A program made the position numbers and the translations under genes. The notes below the pieces were generated by a model, which saw only the letters and a program-made list of their open reading frames with translations, had not been told where the DNA came from and made no database searches. Positions 27,084 through 37,599 of a DNA stretch of 64,000 bases are shown piece by piece; the first letter of the stretch is position 1, and the number at the start of each line of letters is the position of its first letter. Location: the NCBI GenBank assembly GCA_030149365.1, contig JASBRP010000011.1, positions 124,001 to 188,000 on the forward strand, given 5' to 3'. This stretch comes from Solimonas sp. (GTDB lineage Bacteria; Pseudomonadota; Gammaproteobacteria; Nevskiales; Nevskiaceae).

Positions 27084-27121
27084 TTGATCCCTCCACAAAG
27101 GCTTTTTGCCCGGAGGACCAC

Positions 27122-27511
27122 ATGGCCAACGACCCGCTGTTCGGCATCCACGCCGACGCCCTGCAACTGCAGCGGCGCCGCATGGAACTGCTGGCCGCGA
27201 ACATCGCCAATGCCGACACCCCGGGCTATCGCGCGCGCGACATCGACTTCCAGAAGCTGCTCACCGCGGCCCAGCAGCCTGCCGCAGCCGCGGCCGGTGG
27301 CGCCGCTGCCGTGAATAGCGGCCTGGACGACGCCCAGCTGAAGGCCGCCACGGTCTACCGCCTGCAGACGCAGCCCGCGGTGGATGGCAACACGGTGGAC
27401 ACGCAGGTGGAGCAGTCGCAGTTTGCCCAGGCTTCGCTGCAGTACCAGGCGAGCCTGAGCTTCATGGATGGCCGGCTGCGCTCGCTGCTGACCGCCATCA
27501 CCGGACAGTGA
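27122..27511 (+). CDS. flgB: Flagellar basal body rod protein FlgB
   Basis: LFGIHADALQLQRRRMELLAANIANADTPGYRARDIDF. Confidence 0.95.
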   Translation: MANDPLFGIHADALQLQRRRMELLAANIANADTPGYRARDIDFQKLLTAAQQPAAAAAGGAAAVNSGLDDAQLKAATVYRLQTQPAVDGNTVDTQVEQSQFAQASLQYQASLSFMDGRLRSLLTAITGQ

Positions 27512-27521
27512 GGCATAACCC

Positions 27522-27926
27522 ATGTCCATGAAGATCTTCGACATCGCCGGCTCCGCGCTCAGCGCGCAGTCCGTGCGCCTCAACACCGTGGCCTCCAACC
27601 TGGCCAACGCGGACTCGGTCAGCGGCGACGCCAGCTCGGTCTACAAGGCACGGCTGCCGGTGTTCCAGGCCATTGCCGACGCGCAGAACCCGGAAGGCTC
27701 CGGCGTGCAGGTGCGCGGCGTGGTGGAGAGCCAGGCCGAGGCGCAGAAGCGCTACGAGCCGGGCAACCCGCTGGCGGACAAGGACGGCTACGTCTACGCA
27801 CCCAACGTCAACATCGTGGAGGAGATGGTCAACATGATCTCCGCCTCCCGCTCGTACCAGGCCAGCGTGGAGGTGATGAACACCGCCAAGGATATGACCC
27901 TGCGTACGCTCAACCTCGGCAAATAA
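27522..27926 (+). CDS. flgC: Flagellar basal body rod protein FlgC
   Basis: [28 protein letters not shown]...[36 protein letters not shown]. Confidence 0.95.
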   Translation: MSMKIFDIAGSALSAQSVRLNTVASNLANADSVSGDASSVYKARLPVFQAIADAQNPEGSGVQVRGVVESQAEAQKRYEPGNPLADKDGYVYAPNVNIVEEMVNMISASRSYQASVEVMNTAKDMTLRTLNLGK

Positions 27927-27937
27927 GGGACTGATCC

Positions 27938-28600
27938 ATGGCCGCCGTCGGCAGCACCACCTTCGACAACCTCGGGCTCTCGCTGCAGCAGGACAGCAGC
28001 AAGAAGAAGCAGCAGCTCGGCCAGGAGGAATTCCTGAAGCTGATGACCACGCAGCTGCAGAACCAGGACCCGACCAAGCCGATGGACAACGCCCAGTTCC
28101 TGGGCCAGATCGCGCAGTTCAGCACCGTGTCGGGCATCCAGCAGATGCAGGAATCCTTCTCCAGCATGGCCGCCTCGCTGCAGTCCTCGCAGGCGCTGCA
28201 GGGCGCGCAGATGGTGGGGCGCGGCGTGCTGGTGCCGTCCAAGACCTCGCTGCTACCGGACACCGGCGGCCTCGGCGCGGGCGCGGAGCTGCCGGCCGGC
28301 GGCACGCTGAACGTGGAGGTGCTGGACAGCGCCGGCCAGGTGGTGCGCCGCCTGGACCTGGGCACGCGCCCGGCCGGCCTCAACCAGTTCGTCTGGGACG
28401 GCAACGACGAGTCCGGCAAGCGCATGGAGGCCGGCACCTACACCCTGCGCGCGACGCTCGACCAGGGCGGCAGCTCGCAATCCGTATCCACCTATGGGCT
28501 CGACGTGGTCGACAGCGTTTCGCTGGGCAGCGACGGCCTCACGCTCAACCTTTCGGGCCTCGGGGCGACCAAGCTCGCCGACGTCCGCCAGATCTTCTAG
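27938..28600 (+). CDS. flgD: Flagellar hook assembly protein FlgD
   Basis: QEEFLKLMTTQLQNQDPTKPMDNAQFLGQIAQFSTVSGIQQM. Confidence 0.95.
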   Translation: MAAVGSTTFDNLGLSLQQDSSKKKQQLGQEEFLKLMTTQLQNQDPTKPMDNAQFLGQIAQFSTVSGIQQMQESFSSMAASLQSSQALQGAQMVGRGVLVPSKTSLLPDTGGLGAGAELPAGGTLNVEVLDSAGQVVRRLDLGTRPAGLNQFVWDGNDESGKRMEAGTYTLRATLDQGGSSQSVSTYGLDVVDSVSLGSDGLTLNLSGLGATKLADVRQIF

Positions 28601-28609
28601 GAGTCACCC

Positions 28610-29830
28610 ATGACCTTCCGTATCGCCCTGTCCGGCCTCAACGCCGCCTCCGCCGATCTCGGCGTGACCGCCAACAACATCGCCAACGCCAACACCACGG
28701 GCTTCAAGGGCTCGCGCGCGCAGTTCGTGGACTTCTTCCCGCAGAGCTCGGGCGGCATCTCCGACAACGCGGTGGGCGCCGGCGTGCGCCTGGACAAGGT
28801 GGCCCAGCAGTTCTCGCAGGGCTCGGTGAACTTCACCAACAACAGCCTGGACCTGGCCATCAGTGGCCAGGGCTTCTTCACGCTGAGCGACAACGGCGCC
28901 ACGGTGTATTCCCGCGCCGGTGCCTTCGGCACCGACCGCAACGGCTATGTGGTCAACGCCAACGGCCAGCGCCTGCAGGCCTACCCGCCGGTGGCCGGCG
29001 GCTCGGCCTTCGACACCGCGCAGCTGTCGGACCTGCAGCTGTCCACCAATGACAACCCGCCGGCCGCCACCACGCGTATCGACACCGGCATCAACCTGCC
29101 GGCCAATGCCACGGTGCCGGCCACCGCCACCTTCAGCGCCACCGACCCCACCAGCTACAACCACACCACCTCGGTGACGGTGTACGACTCCCTGGGCGCG
29201 CCGCACACGGCCAACCTGTTCTTCTCCAAGACGGCCAATCCCAACGAGTGGAGCCTGAACATGCAGTTGGACGGCGCCGCGGTGGGCCCCGCCACCACGC
29301 TGACCTACTCCGACAGCGGCCAGATGCTGACCCCCGCGGGCGGCAACATCGCGCTGCCGGCGGTGAACACCAGCACCGGCTCGGCGCCGCTGAACCTGAC
29401 CCTGGCCCTGAACAACTCCACGCAGTACGGCGAGCGCTTCAGCGTCAGCAGCCTGCGCCAGGACGGCTACGCCACGGGCCGCCTGACCGGCATCGAGGTG
29501 ACCGACGAGGGCATCGTGCAGGCCCGCTTCACCAACGGCCAGGCGACCCCGCTGGGCCAGGTGGCATTGGCCAACTTCGCCAATCCGCAGGGTTTGCAGC
29601 AGCTGGGTGACAGCACCTGGGGCGAGACCTTCAGCTCCGGCTCCGCCCTGCGCGGCCAGGCCGGCGGCACCAACTTCGGCGAGATCCAGAGCGGTGCCCT
29701 GGAGGCGAGCAACGTGGACCTCACCGAGCAGCTGGTGAACATGATCACCGCGCAGCGCAACTTCCAGGCGAACGCGCAGATGATCAGCACCAGCGACCAG
29801 ATCACGCAGACGATCATCAACATACGTTAG
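28610..29830 (+). CDS. flgE: Flagellar hook protein FlgE
   Basis: FRIALSGLNAASADLGVTANNIANANTTGFKGSRAQF; C-terminal NVDLTEQLVNMITAQRNFQANAQMIST. Confidence 0.95.
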   Translation: MTFRIALSGLNAASADLGVTANNIANANTTGFKGSRAQFVDFFPQSSGGISDNAVGAGVRLDKVAQQFSQGSVNFTNNSLDLAISGQGFFTLSDNGATVYSRAGAFGTDRNGYVVNANGQRLQAYPPVAGGSAFDTAQLSDLQLSTNDNPPAATTRIDTGINLPANATVPATATFSATDPTSYNHTTSVTVYDSLGAPHTANLFFSKTANPNEWSLNMQLDGAAVGPATTLTYSDSGQMLTPAGGNIALPAVNTSTGSAPLNLTLALNNSTQYGERFSVSSLRQDGYATGRLTGIEVTDEGIVQARFTNGQATPLGQVALANFANPQGLQQLGDSTWGETFSSGSALRGQAGGTNFGEIQSGALEASNVDLTEQLVNMITAQRNFQANAQMISTSDQITQTIINIR

Positions 29831-29838
29831 TAGAAGAC

Positions 29839-29917
29839 GGGAATCGGGAATGGGGAATCGGGAATCGTAAAGGCCATACTGCTTCTACGATTCCCGATTC
29901 TGGATTCCCGATTCCCG
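29839..29917. repeat. Inverted repeat element (family B)
   Basis: GGGAATCGGGAATGGGGAATCGGGAATCG ... CGATTCCCGATTCTGGATTCCCGATTCCCG; second copy at 60247-60350. Confidence 0.88.
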
Positions 29918-29933
29918 CCTACGGAGAAAATCC

Positions 29934-30674
29934 ATGGACCGTGCTCTCTACGTAGCAATGACCGGCGCCAAGCAGACCCTGCAGGCGCAGGCGGTCAACA
30001 GCCACAACCTCGCCAACGCCAGCACGGTGGGCTTCAAGGCCGAGCTCGCGGCGCAGCAGGCCATGAACGTGGAAGGCGGCGGACTGCCGTCACGCGTCAA
30101 CACGCTGCTCAAGGGCAGCGGCTGGGATTCCACCATGGGTGCCGTGCAGCAGACCGGGCGCGACCTGGACGTGGCACTGGACCAGGACCGCTGGCTGGCG
30201 GTGCAGGCACCGGACGGCTCCGAGGCCTATACCCGCGGCGGCGAGCTGATGCTCGACGTCAACGGCCAGTTGCGTACCGCCTCCGGTCTCGCCGTGCTGG
30301 GCGACGGCGGCCCGGTATCGATTCCCCAGAGCAGCTCGCTGACCCTGGGCAGCGACGGCAGCATCTCCATCGTGCCGCTGGGCCAGGGTGCGGAAACCAC
30401 CGCCACCGTCGGCCGCCTGCGCGTGGTGGAGGCCCGGCCGGAGCAGCTGGAGCGAGGCCCGGACGGCCTGTTCCGCGCCAAGGCTGGCCAGGCGCTGGAT
30501 GCCGCGCCGGGCAAGGTGATGACCACGGGCGCCATCGAGACCAGCAACGTCAACATCTCCGAGGCCATGGTCAACATGATCCAGTTGGCCCGGGCGTTCG
30601 AGATGCAGACCAAGCTGATGCGCGCGGCGGAAGACAATGCGCAGGCGGCGTCGTCCATCGTCAGGATGGGATAA
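29934..30674 (+). CDS. flgF: Flagellar basal body rod protein FlgF
   Basis: MDRALYVAMTGAKQTLQAQAVNSHNLANASTVGFKAEL. Confidence 0.95.
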   Translation: MDRALYVAMTGAKQTLQAQAVNSHNLANASTVGFKAELAAQQAMNVEGGGLPSRVNTLLKGSGWDSTMGAVQQTGRDLDVALDQDRWLAVQAPDGSEAYTRGGELMLDVNGQLRTASGLAVLGDGGPVSIPQSSSLTLGSDGSISIVPLGQGAETTATVGRLRVVEARPEQLERGPDGLFRAKAGQALDAAPGKVMTTGAIETSNVNISEAMVNMIQLARAFEMQTKLMRAAEDNAQAASSIVRMG

Positions 30675-30688
30675 GAGCCGAGTCTGTT

Positions 30689-30713
30689 CCCTCTCCCGCA
30701 AGCGGGCGAGGGG
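30689..30713. repeat. Palindromic repeat (family C)
   Basis: CCCTCTCCCGCAAGCGGGCGAGGGG; related copies at 49139 and 58860. Confidence 0.75.
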
Positions 30714-30842
30714 ACAGTCAATGTCGTTGCCCTCGATCTGGAGCCTGACCCGCGCCAACATCCCGTCACCCTTCCTGCTGGTCCGGAACTTGTACCTGTC
30801 TCTGCAAAGGCGGATTTCCGCCGCTTCAGCAGGATGACAGCC

Positions 30843-31628
30843 ATGACCCAATCGCTCTGGGTTGCCAAGACCGGTCTCGATGCGCAGCAGACGCGCATGA
30901 CGGTCATTTCCAACAACCTCGCCAACGTCAACACCACGGGCTTCAAGAAGGGCCGGGCGGCCTTCGAGGACCTGATGTACCAGACCGTGAAGCAGGCGGG
31001 CGGCGCGACCACGCAGCAGACCGAGGCGCCCTCGGGCCTGAACTTGGGTACCGGCGTGCGCGTGGTGGCCACGGAGAAGATGTTCACCCAGGGCAACATG
31101 CTGCAGACCGGCAATGGCCTGGACGCGGCGGTCAACGGCCGCGGCTTCTTCCAGGTGACGATGCCGAACGGCTCCACTGCCTACACGCGCGACGGCTCCT
31201 TCCAGGTCAGCAGCCAGGGTGAGCTGGTCACCTCCAGCGGCTATCCGATCCAGCCGGGCATCACGCTGCCGGAGAACGCGCAGAACGTCACCATCGGCGC
31301 CGACGGCACCGTCAGCGTCACCGTGCCGGGCCAGGCGGCCCCGCAGCAGGTAGGCCAGATCCTGATCGCGGACTTCATCAACCCGGCGGGCCTGCAGCCC
31401 AAGGGCGAGAACCTCTACACCGAGACGGCCGCCAGCGGCAGCCCGCAGAGTGGCGCGCCGGGGCTGAACGGCCTGGGCAATATCCAGCAGGGCTCGCTGG
31501 AGTCCTCCAACGTCAACGTGGTGGAGGAACTGGTGAACATGATCGAGACGCAGCGCGCCTACGAGATGAACTCCAAGGCGATCTCCACCGCCGACCAGAT
31601 GCTGCAGTACGTCAACAACAACCTGTGA
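30843..31628 (+). CDS. flgG: Flagellar basal body rod protein FlgG
   Basis: [44 protein letters not shown]. Confidence 0.96.
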   Translation: MTQSLWVAKTGLDAQQTRMTVISNNLANVNTTGFKKGRAAFEDLMYQTVKQAGGATTQQTEAPSGLNLGTGVRVVATEKMFTQGNMLQTGNGLDAAVNGRGFFQVTMPNGSTAYTRDGSFQVSSQGELVTSSGYPIQPGITLPENAQNVTIGADGTVSVTVPGQAAPQQVGQILIADFINPAGLQPKGENLYTETAASGSPQSGAPGLNGLGNIQQGSLESSNVNVVEELVNMIETQRAYEMNSKAISTADQMLQYVNNNL

Positions 31629-31636
31629 GCGCCGCG

Positions 31637-32299
31637 ATGAAAGTCTCCTTCGCCCTGCTCGTCGCCGCCACCCTGATGCTGCAGGCCTGCGCCAGCGCGC
31701 CGGCCATGCCGCCGCCTGCGGCGCTGCCGATGCCGATGCCTGCCGCTGCCGCCAGCGAGGGCTCGATATACGCCGCCGGTGGCATGGCGCTGTTCGAGGA
31801 CCAGAAGGCGCGCCGTGTCGGCGATACGCTGACCATCGTGCTGGTGGAATCCACCACGGCGCAGAAGAAGGCCAGCACCAACACGGCCAAGGATTCCAAG
31901 GCCAGCATCGACGGCCCGACCCTGTTCGGCCGGCCGGTGACGGTCAACGGCGTGCCGGTGCTGGAGGCGGAGCTGGGTTCGTCCAAGAGTTTCAAGGGCA
32001 ACGGCGACAGCAGCCAGTCCAACCAGCTGCAGGGCAGCGTCGGCGCGGTGGTGATGCAGGTGCTGCCCAACGGCAACCTGGTGGTCAGCGGCCGCAAGCA
32101 GGTGCAGATCAACCAGGGCAGCGAGACGGTCAGCATCGATGGCATCGTGCGGCCGATCGACATCCGCCCGGACAACACCATCACCTCCGACCGCGTGGCC
32201 AACGCGGCGATCGCCTATTCGGGCCAGGGTGCGGTGGCAGAAAGCAACGTGATGGGCTGGGCCAGCCGCTTCTTCAACTCGGGCTGGTTCCCGTTCTGA
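31637..32299 (+). CDS. flgH: Flagellar L-ring protein FlgH (lipoprotein)
   Basis: Lipobox [35 protein letters not shown]. Confidence 0.95.
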   Translation: MKVSFALLVAATLMLQACASAPAMPPPAALPMPMPAAAASEGSIYAAGGMALFEDQKARRVGDTLTIVLVESTTAQKKASTNTAKDSKASIDGPTLFGRPVTVNGVPVLEAELGSSKSFKGNGDSSQSNQLQGSVGAVVMQVLPNGNLVVSGRKQVQINQGSETVSIDGIVRPIDIRPDNTITSDRVANAAIAYSGQGAVAESNVMGWASRFFNSGWFPF

Positions 32300-32309
32300 G
32301 GTGCCGCTC

Positions 32310-33497
32310 ATGAAAATCTTCAATCCGTTCGCCCTGAGCCTGTCGAAGGGTCAGCACACTCCGAAGCCTCGGCGCGGGGCCATTCATGCTTCGACAGGCT
32401 CAGCACGAACGGCCTTCGTGGCTTTTCTGCTTCTCTTGTGCCTCCCGGCCCAGGCCGAGCGCGTGAAGGACCTGGCCAGCGTGGCCGGCGTGCGCGGCAA
32501 CCCGCTGGTGGGCTACGGCCTGGTCGTGGGCCTGGACGGCAGCGGCGACCAGACCACGCAGGCGCCGTTCACGGTGCAGAGCCTCAAGGCCATGCTGGCG
32601 CAGCTGGGCGTGACCATTCCCCCGGGCGTGAACCCGCAGCTGAAGAACGTGGCGGCGGTGGCGATCCACGCCGAGCTGCCGGCCTTCTCCAAGCCCGGCC
32701 AGGCGATCGACGTCACGGTGTCCTCCATCGGCAATGCCGGCTCGCTGCGCGGTGGCGCGCTGCTGATGACGCCGCTGAAGGGTGCCGACGGCCAGGTCTA
32801 CGCGGTGGCGCAGGGCAACGTGGTGGTCGGCGGCCTGGGCATCTCGGCCAAGGATGGCTCCCGTGTGTCGGTCAACATTCCCAGCTCCGGCCGCATCCCC
32901 AACGGTGCTATGGTGGAGCGCGCGGTGCCGAGCAGCTTCACCGCCTCGCCGGACATCCGCCTGAACCTGCACGTACCGGACTTCACTACGGCCACCCGCC
33001 TGGCGGAAGGCATCAACGTGGCTCTCGGCGGTGGCGTGGCCGCGGCGCAGGACCCGGTGACGGTGTCGGTGCGCGCGCCGGCCGACAGCAACAGCCGCGT
33101 GGCCTTCCTGTCCATGCTGGAGAACATCGAGGTGCAGCCGGGCGATGCCCCGGCGCGCGTGATCGTCAACAGCCGCACCGGCACGGTGGTGATCGGCAGC
33201 GGCGTGCGCGTGCTGCCGGCGGCGGTGGCGCATGGCTCGCTGTCCGTGACCATCTCGGAGAAGCCGCGCGTCAGCCAGCCGGCACCGTTCTCGGACGGCC
33301 AGACCGTGGTGGTGCCGGATTCCGCCATCGAGGTGACGCAGAACGGCGGCCGCATGTTCAAGTTCGACGCCGGCGTCAGCCTGGACGATATCGTCCGCGC
33401 CGTGAACCAGGTGGGCGCCGCTCCCGGCGACCTGGTGGCGATCCTTGAGGCGCTCAAGGAAGCCGGCGCCCTGCGCGCCGAGCTGGTGGTCATCTGA
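32310..33497 (+). CDS. flgI: Flagellar P-ring protein FlgI, with repeat-derived insertion in the signal-peptide region
   Basis: [48 protein letters not shown]-terminus [14 protein letters not shown]...[24 protein letters not shown]. Confidence 0.93.
   Translation: MKIFNPFALSLSKGQHTPKPRRGAIHASTGSARTAFVAFLLLLCLPAQAERVKDLASVAGVRGNPLVGYGLVVGLDGSGDQTTQAPFTVQSLKAMLAQLGVTIPPGVNPQLKNVAAVAIHAELPAFSKPGQAIDVTVSSIGNAGSLRGGALLMTPLKGADGQVYAVAQGNVVVGGLGISAKDGSRVSVNIPSSGRIPNGAMVERAVPSSFTASPDIRLNLHVPDFTTATRLAEGINVALGGGVAAAQDPVTVSVRAPADSNSRVAFLSMLENIEVQPGDAPARVIVNSRTGTVVIGSGVRVLPAAVAHGSLSVTISEKPRVSQPAPFSDGQTVVVPDSAIEVTQNGGRMFKFDAGVSLDDIVRAVNQVGAAPGDLVAILEALKEAGALRAELVVI
32325..32412. repeat. Paired REP-like inverted repeat (family A) inside flgI 5' end
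   Basis: CCGTTCGCCCTGAGCCTGTCGAAGG ... GCTTCGACAGGCTCAGCACGAACGG, inverted arms. Confidence 0.9.
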
Positions 33498-34438
33498 TGG
33501 CCCTGTCCCCGCTCGATTCCGTCACCGACTTCGGCCAGTTCGCTGGCCTGAAGGCGCAGGCGCGCGAGCAGGACCCGGTTGCCCTGCAGAAGGCGGCCAA
33601 GCAGTTCGAATCCCTGATGCTGCAGCAGATGCTCAAGGCCATGCGCGCGGCGACGCCGGGCGAGGATGCGCTGGGCGGCAGCGAGCAGGGCAGCTTCTAC
33701 CGCGACATGTTCGACCAGCAGCTGGCCGTGCAGCTCTCCAGTGGCAAGGGCGTGGGCCTGGCCGACATGCTGGTGCGGCAGCTCAAGATGAGCCAGGGGC
33801 TGGGCGAGGGCGCCGCGATCGATACGACGCTGCCGGCGCGTGGCGCTGCAGCTTCCGTGCAGGCTTCGCAGGCTACCGGGGCCGCGCAGGAATCCAAGCC
33901 GTCGCTGGCCCTCAAGACCGACGAGACCCTGTCGGAGTTCAAGCCCAAGACCCCGCAGGAATTCATCGACGCGGTGCTGCCGCATGCCGAGAAGGCCGCC
34001 AAGGAGCTGGGCATCCCGGCCCGCGTGCTGGTGGCGCAGGCGGCGCTGGAGACCGGCTGGGGCAAGCACCAGATCCGCCATGCCGACGGCAAGGCATCGT
34101 TCAATCTCTTCGGCATCAAGGCCGACAAGTCCTGGGACGGCGACCGTGTCCGCACCATGACGCATGAATACGAAGGCGGCCGAATGGAGCGGCAGGAGGC
34201 GAAGTTCCGCTCGTACGGATCGATCGCCGAGTCCTTCGACGACTACGCGCGCTTCCTCAAGTCCAACCCGCGATACGAGCAGGCCCTGCGCCATCAGGGC
34301 AGCGCGCACCAATTCGTTTCCGGCCTGCAGAAGGCCGGTTACGCCACCGACCCGGCCTATGCGCAGAAGATCATGCGCATCGCCAATGGCCCGACGGTGC
34401 AGACCGCCATGAATGACACCGGGACCCGACTCGCATGA
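33497..34438 (+). CDS. flgJ: Flagellar rod assembly protein/muramidase FlgJ
   Basis: N-terminal KQFESLMLQQMLKAMRAA; C-terminal glucosaminidase LVAQAALETGWGKHQIRHADGKASFNLFGIK. Confidence 0.95.
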   Translation: MALSPLDSVTDFGQFAGLKAQAREQDPVALQKAAKQFESLMLQQMLKAMRAATPGEDALGGSEQGSFYRDMFDQQLAVQLSSGKGVGLADMLVRQLKMSQGLGEGAAIDTTLPARGAAASVQASQATGAAQESKPSLALKTDETLSEFKPKTPQEFIDAVLPHAEKAAKELGIPARVLVAQAALETGWGKHQIRHADGKASFNLFGIKADKSWDGDRVRTMTHEYEGGRMERQEAKFRSYGSIAESFDDYARFLKSNPRYEQALRHQGSAHQFVSGLQKAGYATDPAYAQKIMRIANGPTVQTAMNDTGTRLA

Positions 34439-36318
34439 GTGATCTCCTTTCCATCGGCGTCTCTGGCCTGCTGGCCTACCGCAAGGCGCTGGACACCGCC
34501 GGCCACAACATCGCCAACGTCAACACGCCGGGCTACTCGCGCCAGCGCGTGGAGCTGGGCTCGCGCATCGGCGGCCCGCAGGGCGACGGCTACATCGGCG
34601 CCGGCGTCAGCTCCAGCACGGTCAAGCGGCTGGCGGATGCGCTGATCACCACGCGCCTGCAGGGCGACGCCTCGGCCTACTCGCGCGCCGAGACCTTCGC
34701 CGGCCTGGCCTCGCGCGTGGACAGCTGGCTGTCGAGCAGCGACTCCGGCCTGACCAAGCCCCTGCAGGGCTTCTACGATTCCCTGGGCAGCCTGTCGGCC
34801 AACCCCGGCAGCAGCGCGGCGCGGCAGACCGTGCTCTCCGCCGGCCAGAGCCTGGCCAGCCGCTACAACGACATGCAGACGCAGTTCGACGGCCTGGAGA
34901 GCGAGATCAACCAGCGCCTCGGCCAGACCGCCGACGAGGTCACCCGCTATGCCAAGCAGGTGGCGGACCTCAACGAGCGCATCGTGCTGGCCAAGGGTCA
35001 GTCGGGTGGCCAGCCGCCGAACGATCTGCTCGACCAGCGCGACACGCTGATCAAGGAGATCGCCAGCCGCATCGGCGTCACCACCACCGAGCAGGATGAC
35101 GGCGGCATCAATGTCTTCACCGGCAGCGGCCAGGCCCTGGTGCTGGGGCGCCAGGCCAATTCGCTGACGGTGGGCGACGACGCCTACGGCAGTGGCCGCA
35201 AGGAGCTGTTCTTCTCCGGCGGCCAGAACATCACCGCGCAGACCAGCGGCGGCGTGATCGGCGGCCTGCTGGATTTCCGCCGCGAGGTGCTGGACCCGGC
35301 CAAGAGCGACCTCGGCCGCATGGCGGCGGGCCTGGCGGAGGCGATGAACGAGATCCACTCCCAGGGCATGGACGCCAAGGGCCAGATGGGCGGCGACTTC
35401 TTCGCCGACATCGCCGGCTCGGTCTACCCGGCGCGCGCCAACACCGGCAGCGCCACGGTCTCCGTGGGCCTGAGCGATGCCGGCGCACTGACCGGCGACG
35501 ACTACGCCCTGTCCTTCAACGGCAGCGCCTGGCAGCTGACCCGTGCCCGCGACGGCAGCAGCGTGCCCCTGACCGGCAGCGGTACCGCCGCCGATCCGCT
35601 GCGCGCCGAAGGCCTGTCCCTGACCCTGAGCGGCACGCCCGCTGCCGGCGACCGCTACCTGCTCAAGCCCACCGCCACCGGCGCCGCGCAGTTGCGCGTG
35701 GCGGTCACCGACGCCTCGCGCATTGCGGCCGCCTCGCCGGTGCGCGCCAGTGCCGGGCTTTCCAACACCGGCTCGGCCACGGTCGGCAGCATCGGCGTGA
35801 CCGACTCCGCCAATGCCAACCTGCTGAGCGGGGTCAGCATCCAGTTTACCGGTCCCAACACCTACAGCATCAACGGCAGCGGCAGCTACAACTGGAACGC
35901 CGGCGACAGCATCGAGGTCAATGGCTGGAGCCTGAAGCTCAGCGGAGCACCCGCCGCGGGCGACAGCTTCAGCGTCGGCGCCAACACCGCTGGCAGCAAC
36001 GACAACGGCAATGCCCGCGCGCTGGCCAAGCTGTCCACGCTCGGCGTGCTCGACGGTGGCCGCAGCACCCTGTCGGACTCGCAGGCGGCGCTGGTGGGCC
36101 GGGCCGGTGCGCAGTCGCAGCAGGCCAGCCTGCAGCTCGACGCACAGGCCTCCGTGCGCGCGCAGACCGAGGCCGAGCAGGCTTCGCTGTCTGGCGTGAA
36201 CCTGGACGAGGAGGCCGCCGACCTGGTGCGCTTCCAGCAGGCCTACCAGGCGGCCGCGCGCGTGATCGCGGTGGCCAACGAAGTATTCCAGACCCTGCTC
36301 GACGCATCGAGGAACTGA
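34435..36318 (+). CDS. flgK: Flagellar hook-associated protein FlgK
   Basis: LLSIGVSGLLAYRKALDTAGHNIANVNTPGYSRQRVEL; C-terminal SGVNLDEEAADLVRFQQAYQAAARVIAVANEVFQTLLD. Confidence 0.95.
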   Translation: MSDLLSIGVSGLLAYRKALDTAGHNIANVNTPGYSRQRVELGSRIGGPQGDGYIGAGVSSSTVKRLADALITTRLQGDASAYSRAETFAGLASRVDSWLSSSDSGLTKPLQGFYDSLGSLSANPGSSAARQTVLSAGQSLASRYNDMQTQFDGLESEINQRLGQTADEVTRYAKQVADLNERIVLAKGQSGGQPPNDLLDQRDTLIKEIASRIGVTTTEQDDGGINVFTGSGQALVLGRQANSLTVGDDAYGSGRKELFFSGGQNITAQTSGGVIGGLLDFRREVLDPAKSDLGRMAAGLAEAMNEIHSQGMDAKGQMGGDFFADIAGSVYPARANTGSATVSVGLSDAGALTGDDYALSFNGSAWQLTRARDGSSVPLTGSGTAADPLRAEGLSLTLSGTPAAGDRYLLKPTATGAAQLRVAVTDASRIAAASPVRASAGLSNTGSATVGSIGVTDSANANLLSGVSIQFTGPNTYSINGSGSYNWNAGDSIEVNGWSLKLSGAPAAGDSFSVGANTAGSNDNGNARALAKLSTLGVLDGGRSTLSDSQAALVGRAGAQSQQASLQLDAQASVRAQTEAEQASLSGVNLDEEAADLVRFQQAYQAAARVIAVANEVFQTLLDASRN

Positions 36319-36329
36319 GGGAGCGCATC

Positions 36330-37517
36330 ATGAGAGTTTCCACGTCCATGCTGCAGCAGAGCGCCATCGGCCAGATGCAGAAGCAGCAGGCCGCCCTGGC
36401 CAAGACACAGCTGCAGCTGGCCACCAGCCAGCGCCTGCAGAGCGCGGCCGACGATCCCTCGGGCGCCGCATCGGCGGTGCGCCTGGACCAGGCCAGCGCG
36501 CAGTACACGCGCTACCAGCAGCAGATCGATACGGCACGCAATCGTTTGGGCCTGGAAGAGAACGTGCTGGCCGACAGCGTGGAAGTGCTGCAGCGCGTGC
36601 GCGAGATCGCGGTGGAACTGAACAACGGCACGCAGTCTACGCAGACCCGCGGCATCCTGGCCAACGAGCTCAAGAGCCTGCGCGAGCAGCTGCTGTCCTA
36701 CGCCAACGCGGACGACGGGCAGGGGCGCTACCTGTTCGGCGGCTCGCAGGACGGCGTGGCACCGTTCGCCGGCAGTGGCACGGTGAGCTATGCCGGCGAC
36801 CAGCAGCAGCGCCTGCTGCAGGTGACCGGCAGCCGCACCGTGGCGGACTCCGACCCCGGCAGCGAGGTGTTCCAGCGCCTGCGCGACGGCAACGGCACGT
36901 TCTCGGTGTCCTCCGGCGCCAACGCGGGCACGGCCGGGCTCAAGAGCGCGCGGCTCACCGACGCCTCGCTGTGGGACGGCGGCAGCTACACGCTGAGCTT
37001 CACCGGTGGCAACTACGAGGTGCGCGACGCCGGCAACACGCTGGTGACCAGCGGCGCCTACACGGAGGGCCAGACCATTGCCTTCCGCGGTGTGGACCTG
37101 AGCTTCACCGGCACGCCGGCCGAGGGTGACCGCTTCACCGTGGGCGCCAGCGGGCAGAAGGACATGTTCGCGCAGCTCGACGAACTGGTGCGCATCGCCG
37201 GCATGCCGCAGGACACCGCGGCGCAGCGCGCCCAGGTGCAGACCGCCATGCACCAGTCGCTGAGCGCCATCGACAATGCCAGCTTGCATCTGTCGGACGT
37301 CCGCGCCGGCGTGGGCAACCGCCTGGCGGCCCTCGACGACGCCGAGGCCCAGAACGGCGCGCAGCAGGTGGAGACCGAGACCGCGCTCGACAAGATCCGA
37401 GGCCTGGACTACGCCGAGGCCGCCACGCGCCTGTCACAGCAGCTCACGGCGCTGCAGGCGGCGCAGCAGACCTTTGCCAAGGTGCAGGGGATGAGCCTGT
37501 TCGACTATCTGCGCTGA
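36330..37517 (+). CDS. flgL: Flagellar hook-associated protein FlgL
   Basis: MRVSTSMLQQSAIGQMQKQQAALAKTQLQLATSQRLQSAADDPSGAASAV. Confidence 0.94.
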   Translation: MRVSTSMLQQSAIGQMQKQQAALAKTQLQLATSQRLQSAADDPSGAASAVRLDQASAQYTRYQQQIDTARNRLGLEENVLADSVEVLQRVREIAVELNNGTQSTQTRGILANELKSLREQLLSYANADDGQGRYLFGGSQDGVAPFAGSGTVSYAGDQQQRLLQVTGSRTVADSDPGSEVFQRLRDGNGTFSVSSGANAGTAGLKSARLTDASLWDGGSYTLSFTGGNYEVRDAGNTLVTSGAYTEGQTIAFRGVDLSFTGTPAEGDRFTVGASGQKDMFAQLDELVRIAGMPQDTAAQRAQVQTAMHQSLSAIDNASLHLSDVRAGVGNRLAALDDAEAQNGAQQVETETALDKIRGLDYAEAATRLSQQLTALQAAQQTFAKVQGMSLFDYLR

Positions 37518-37599
37518 AGGGTCGTTGACGGCAGCCTGACGGCGCCCGTGCGGCGCCCCTGCGGATTTATCATGGTGCATCTGGTTTTCAGGATGCCCG

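Noticed and set aside
26957-27121. Missing cheR between cheV and flgB as evidence of gene loss
   Set aside because: cheR placement varies between genomes and it may lie elsewhere; nothing in this window supports loss.
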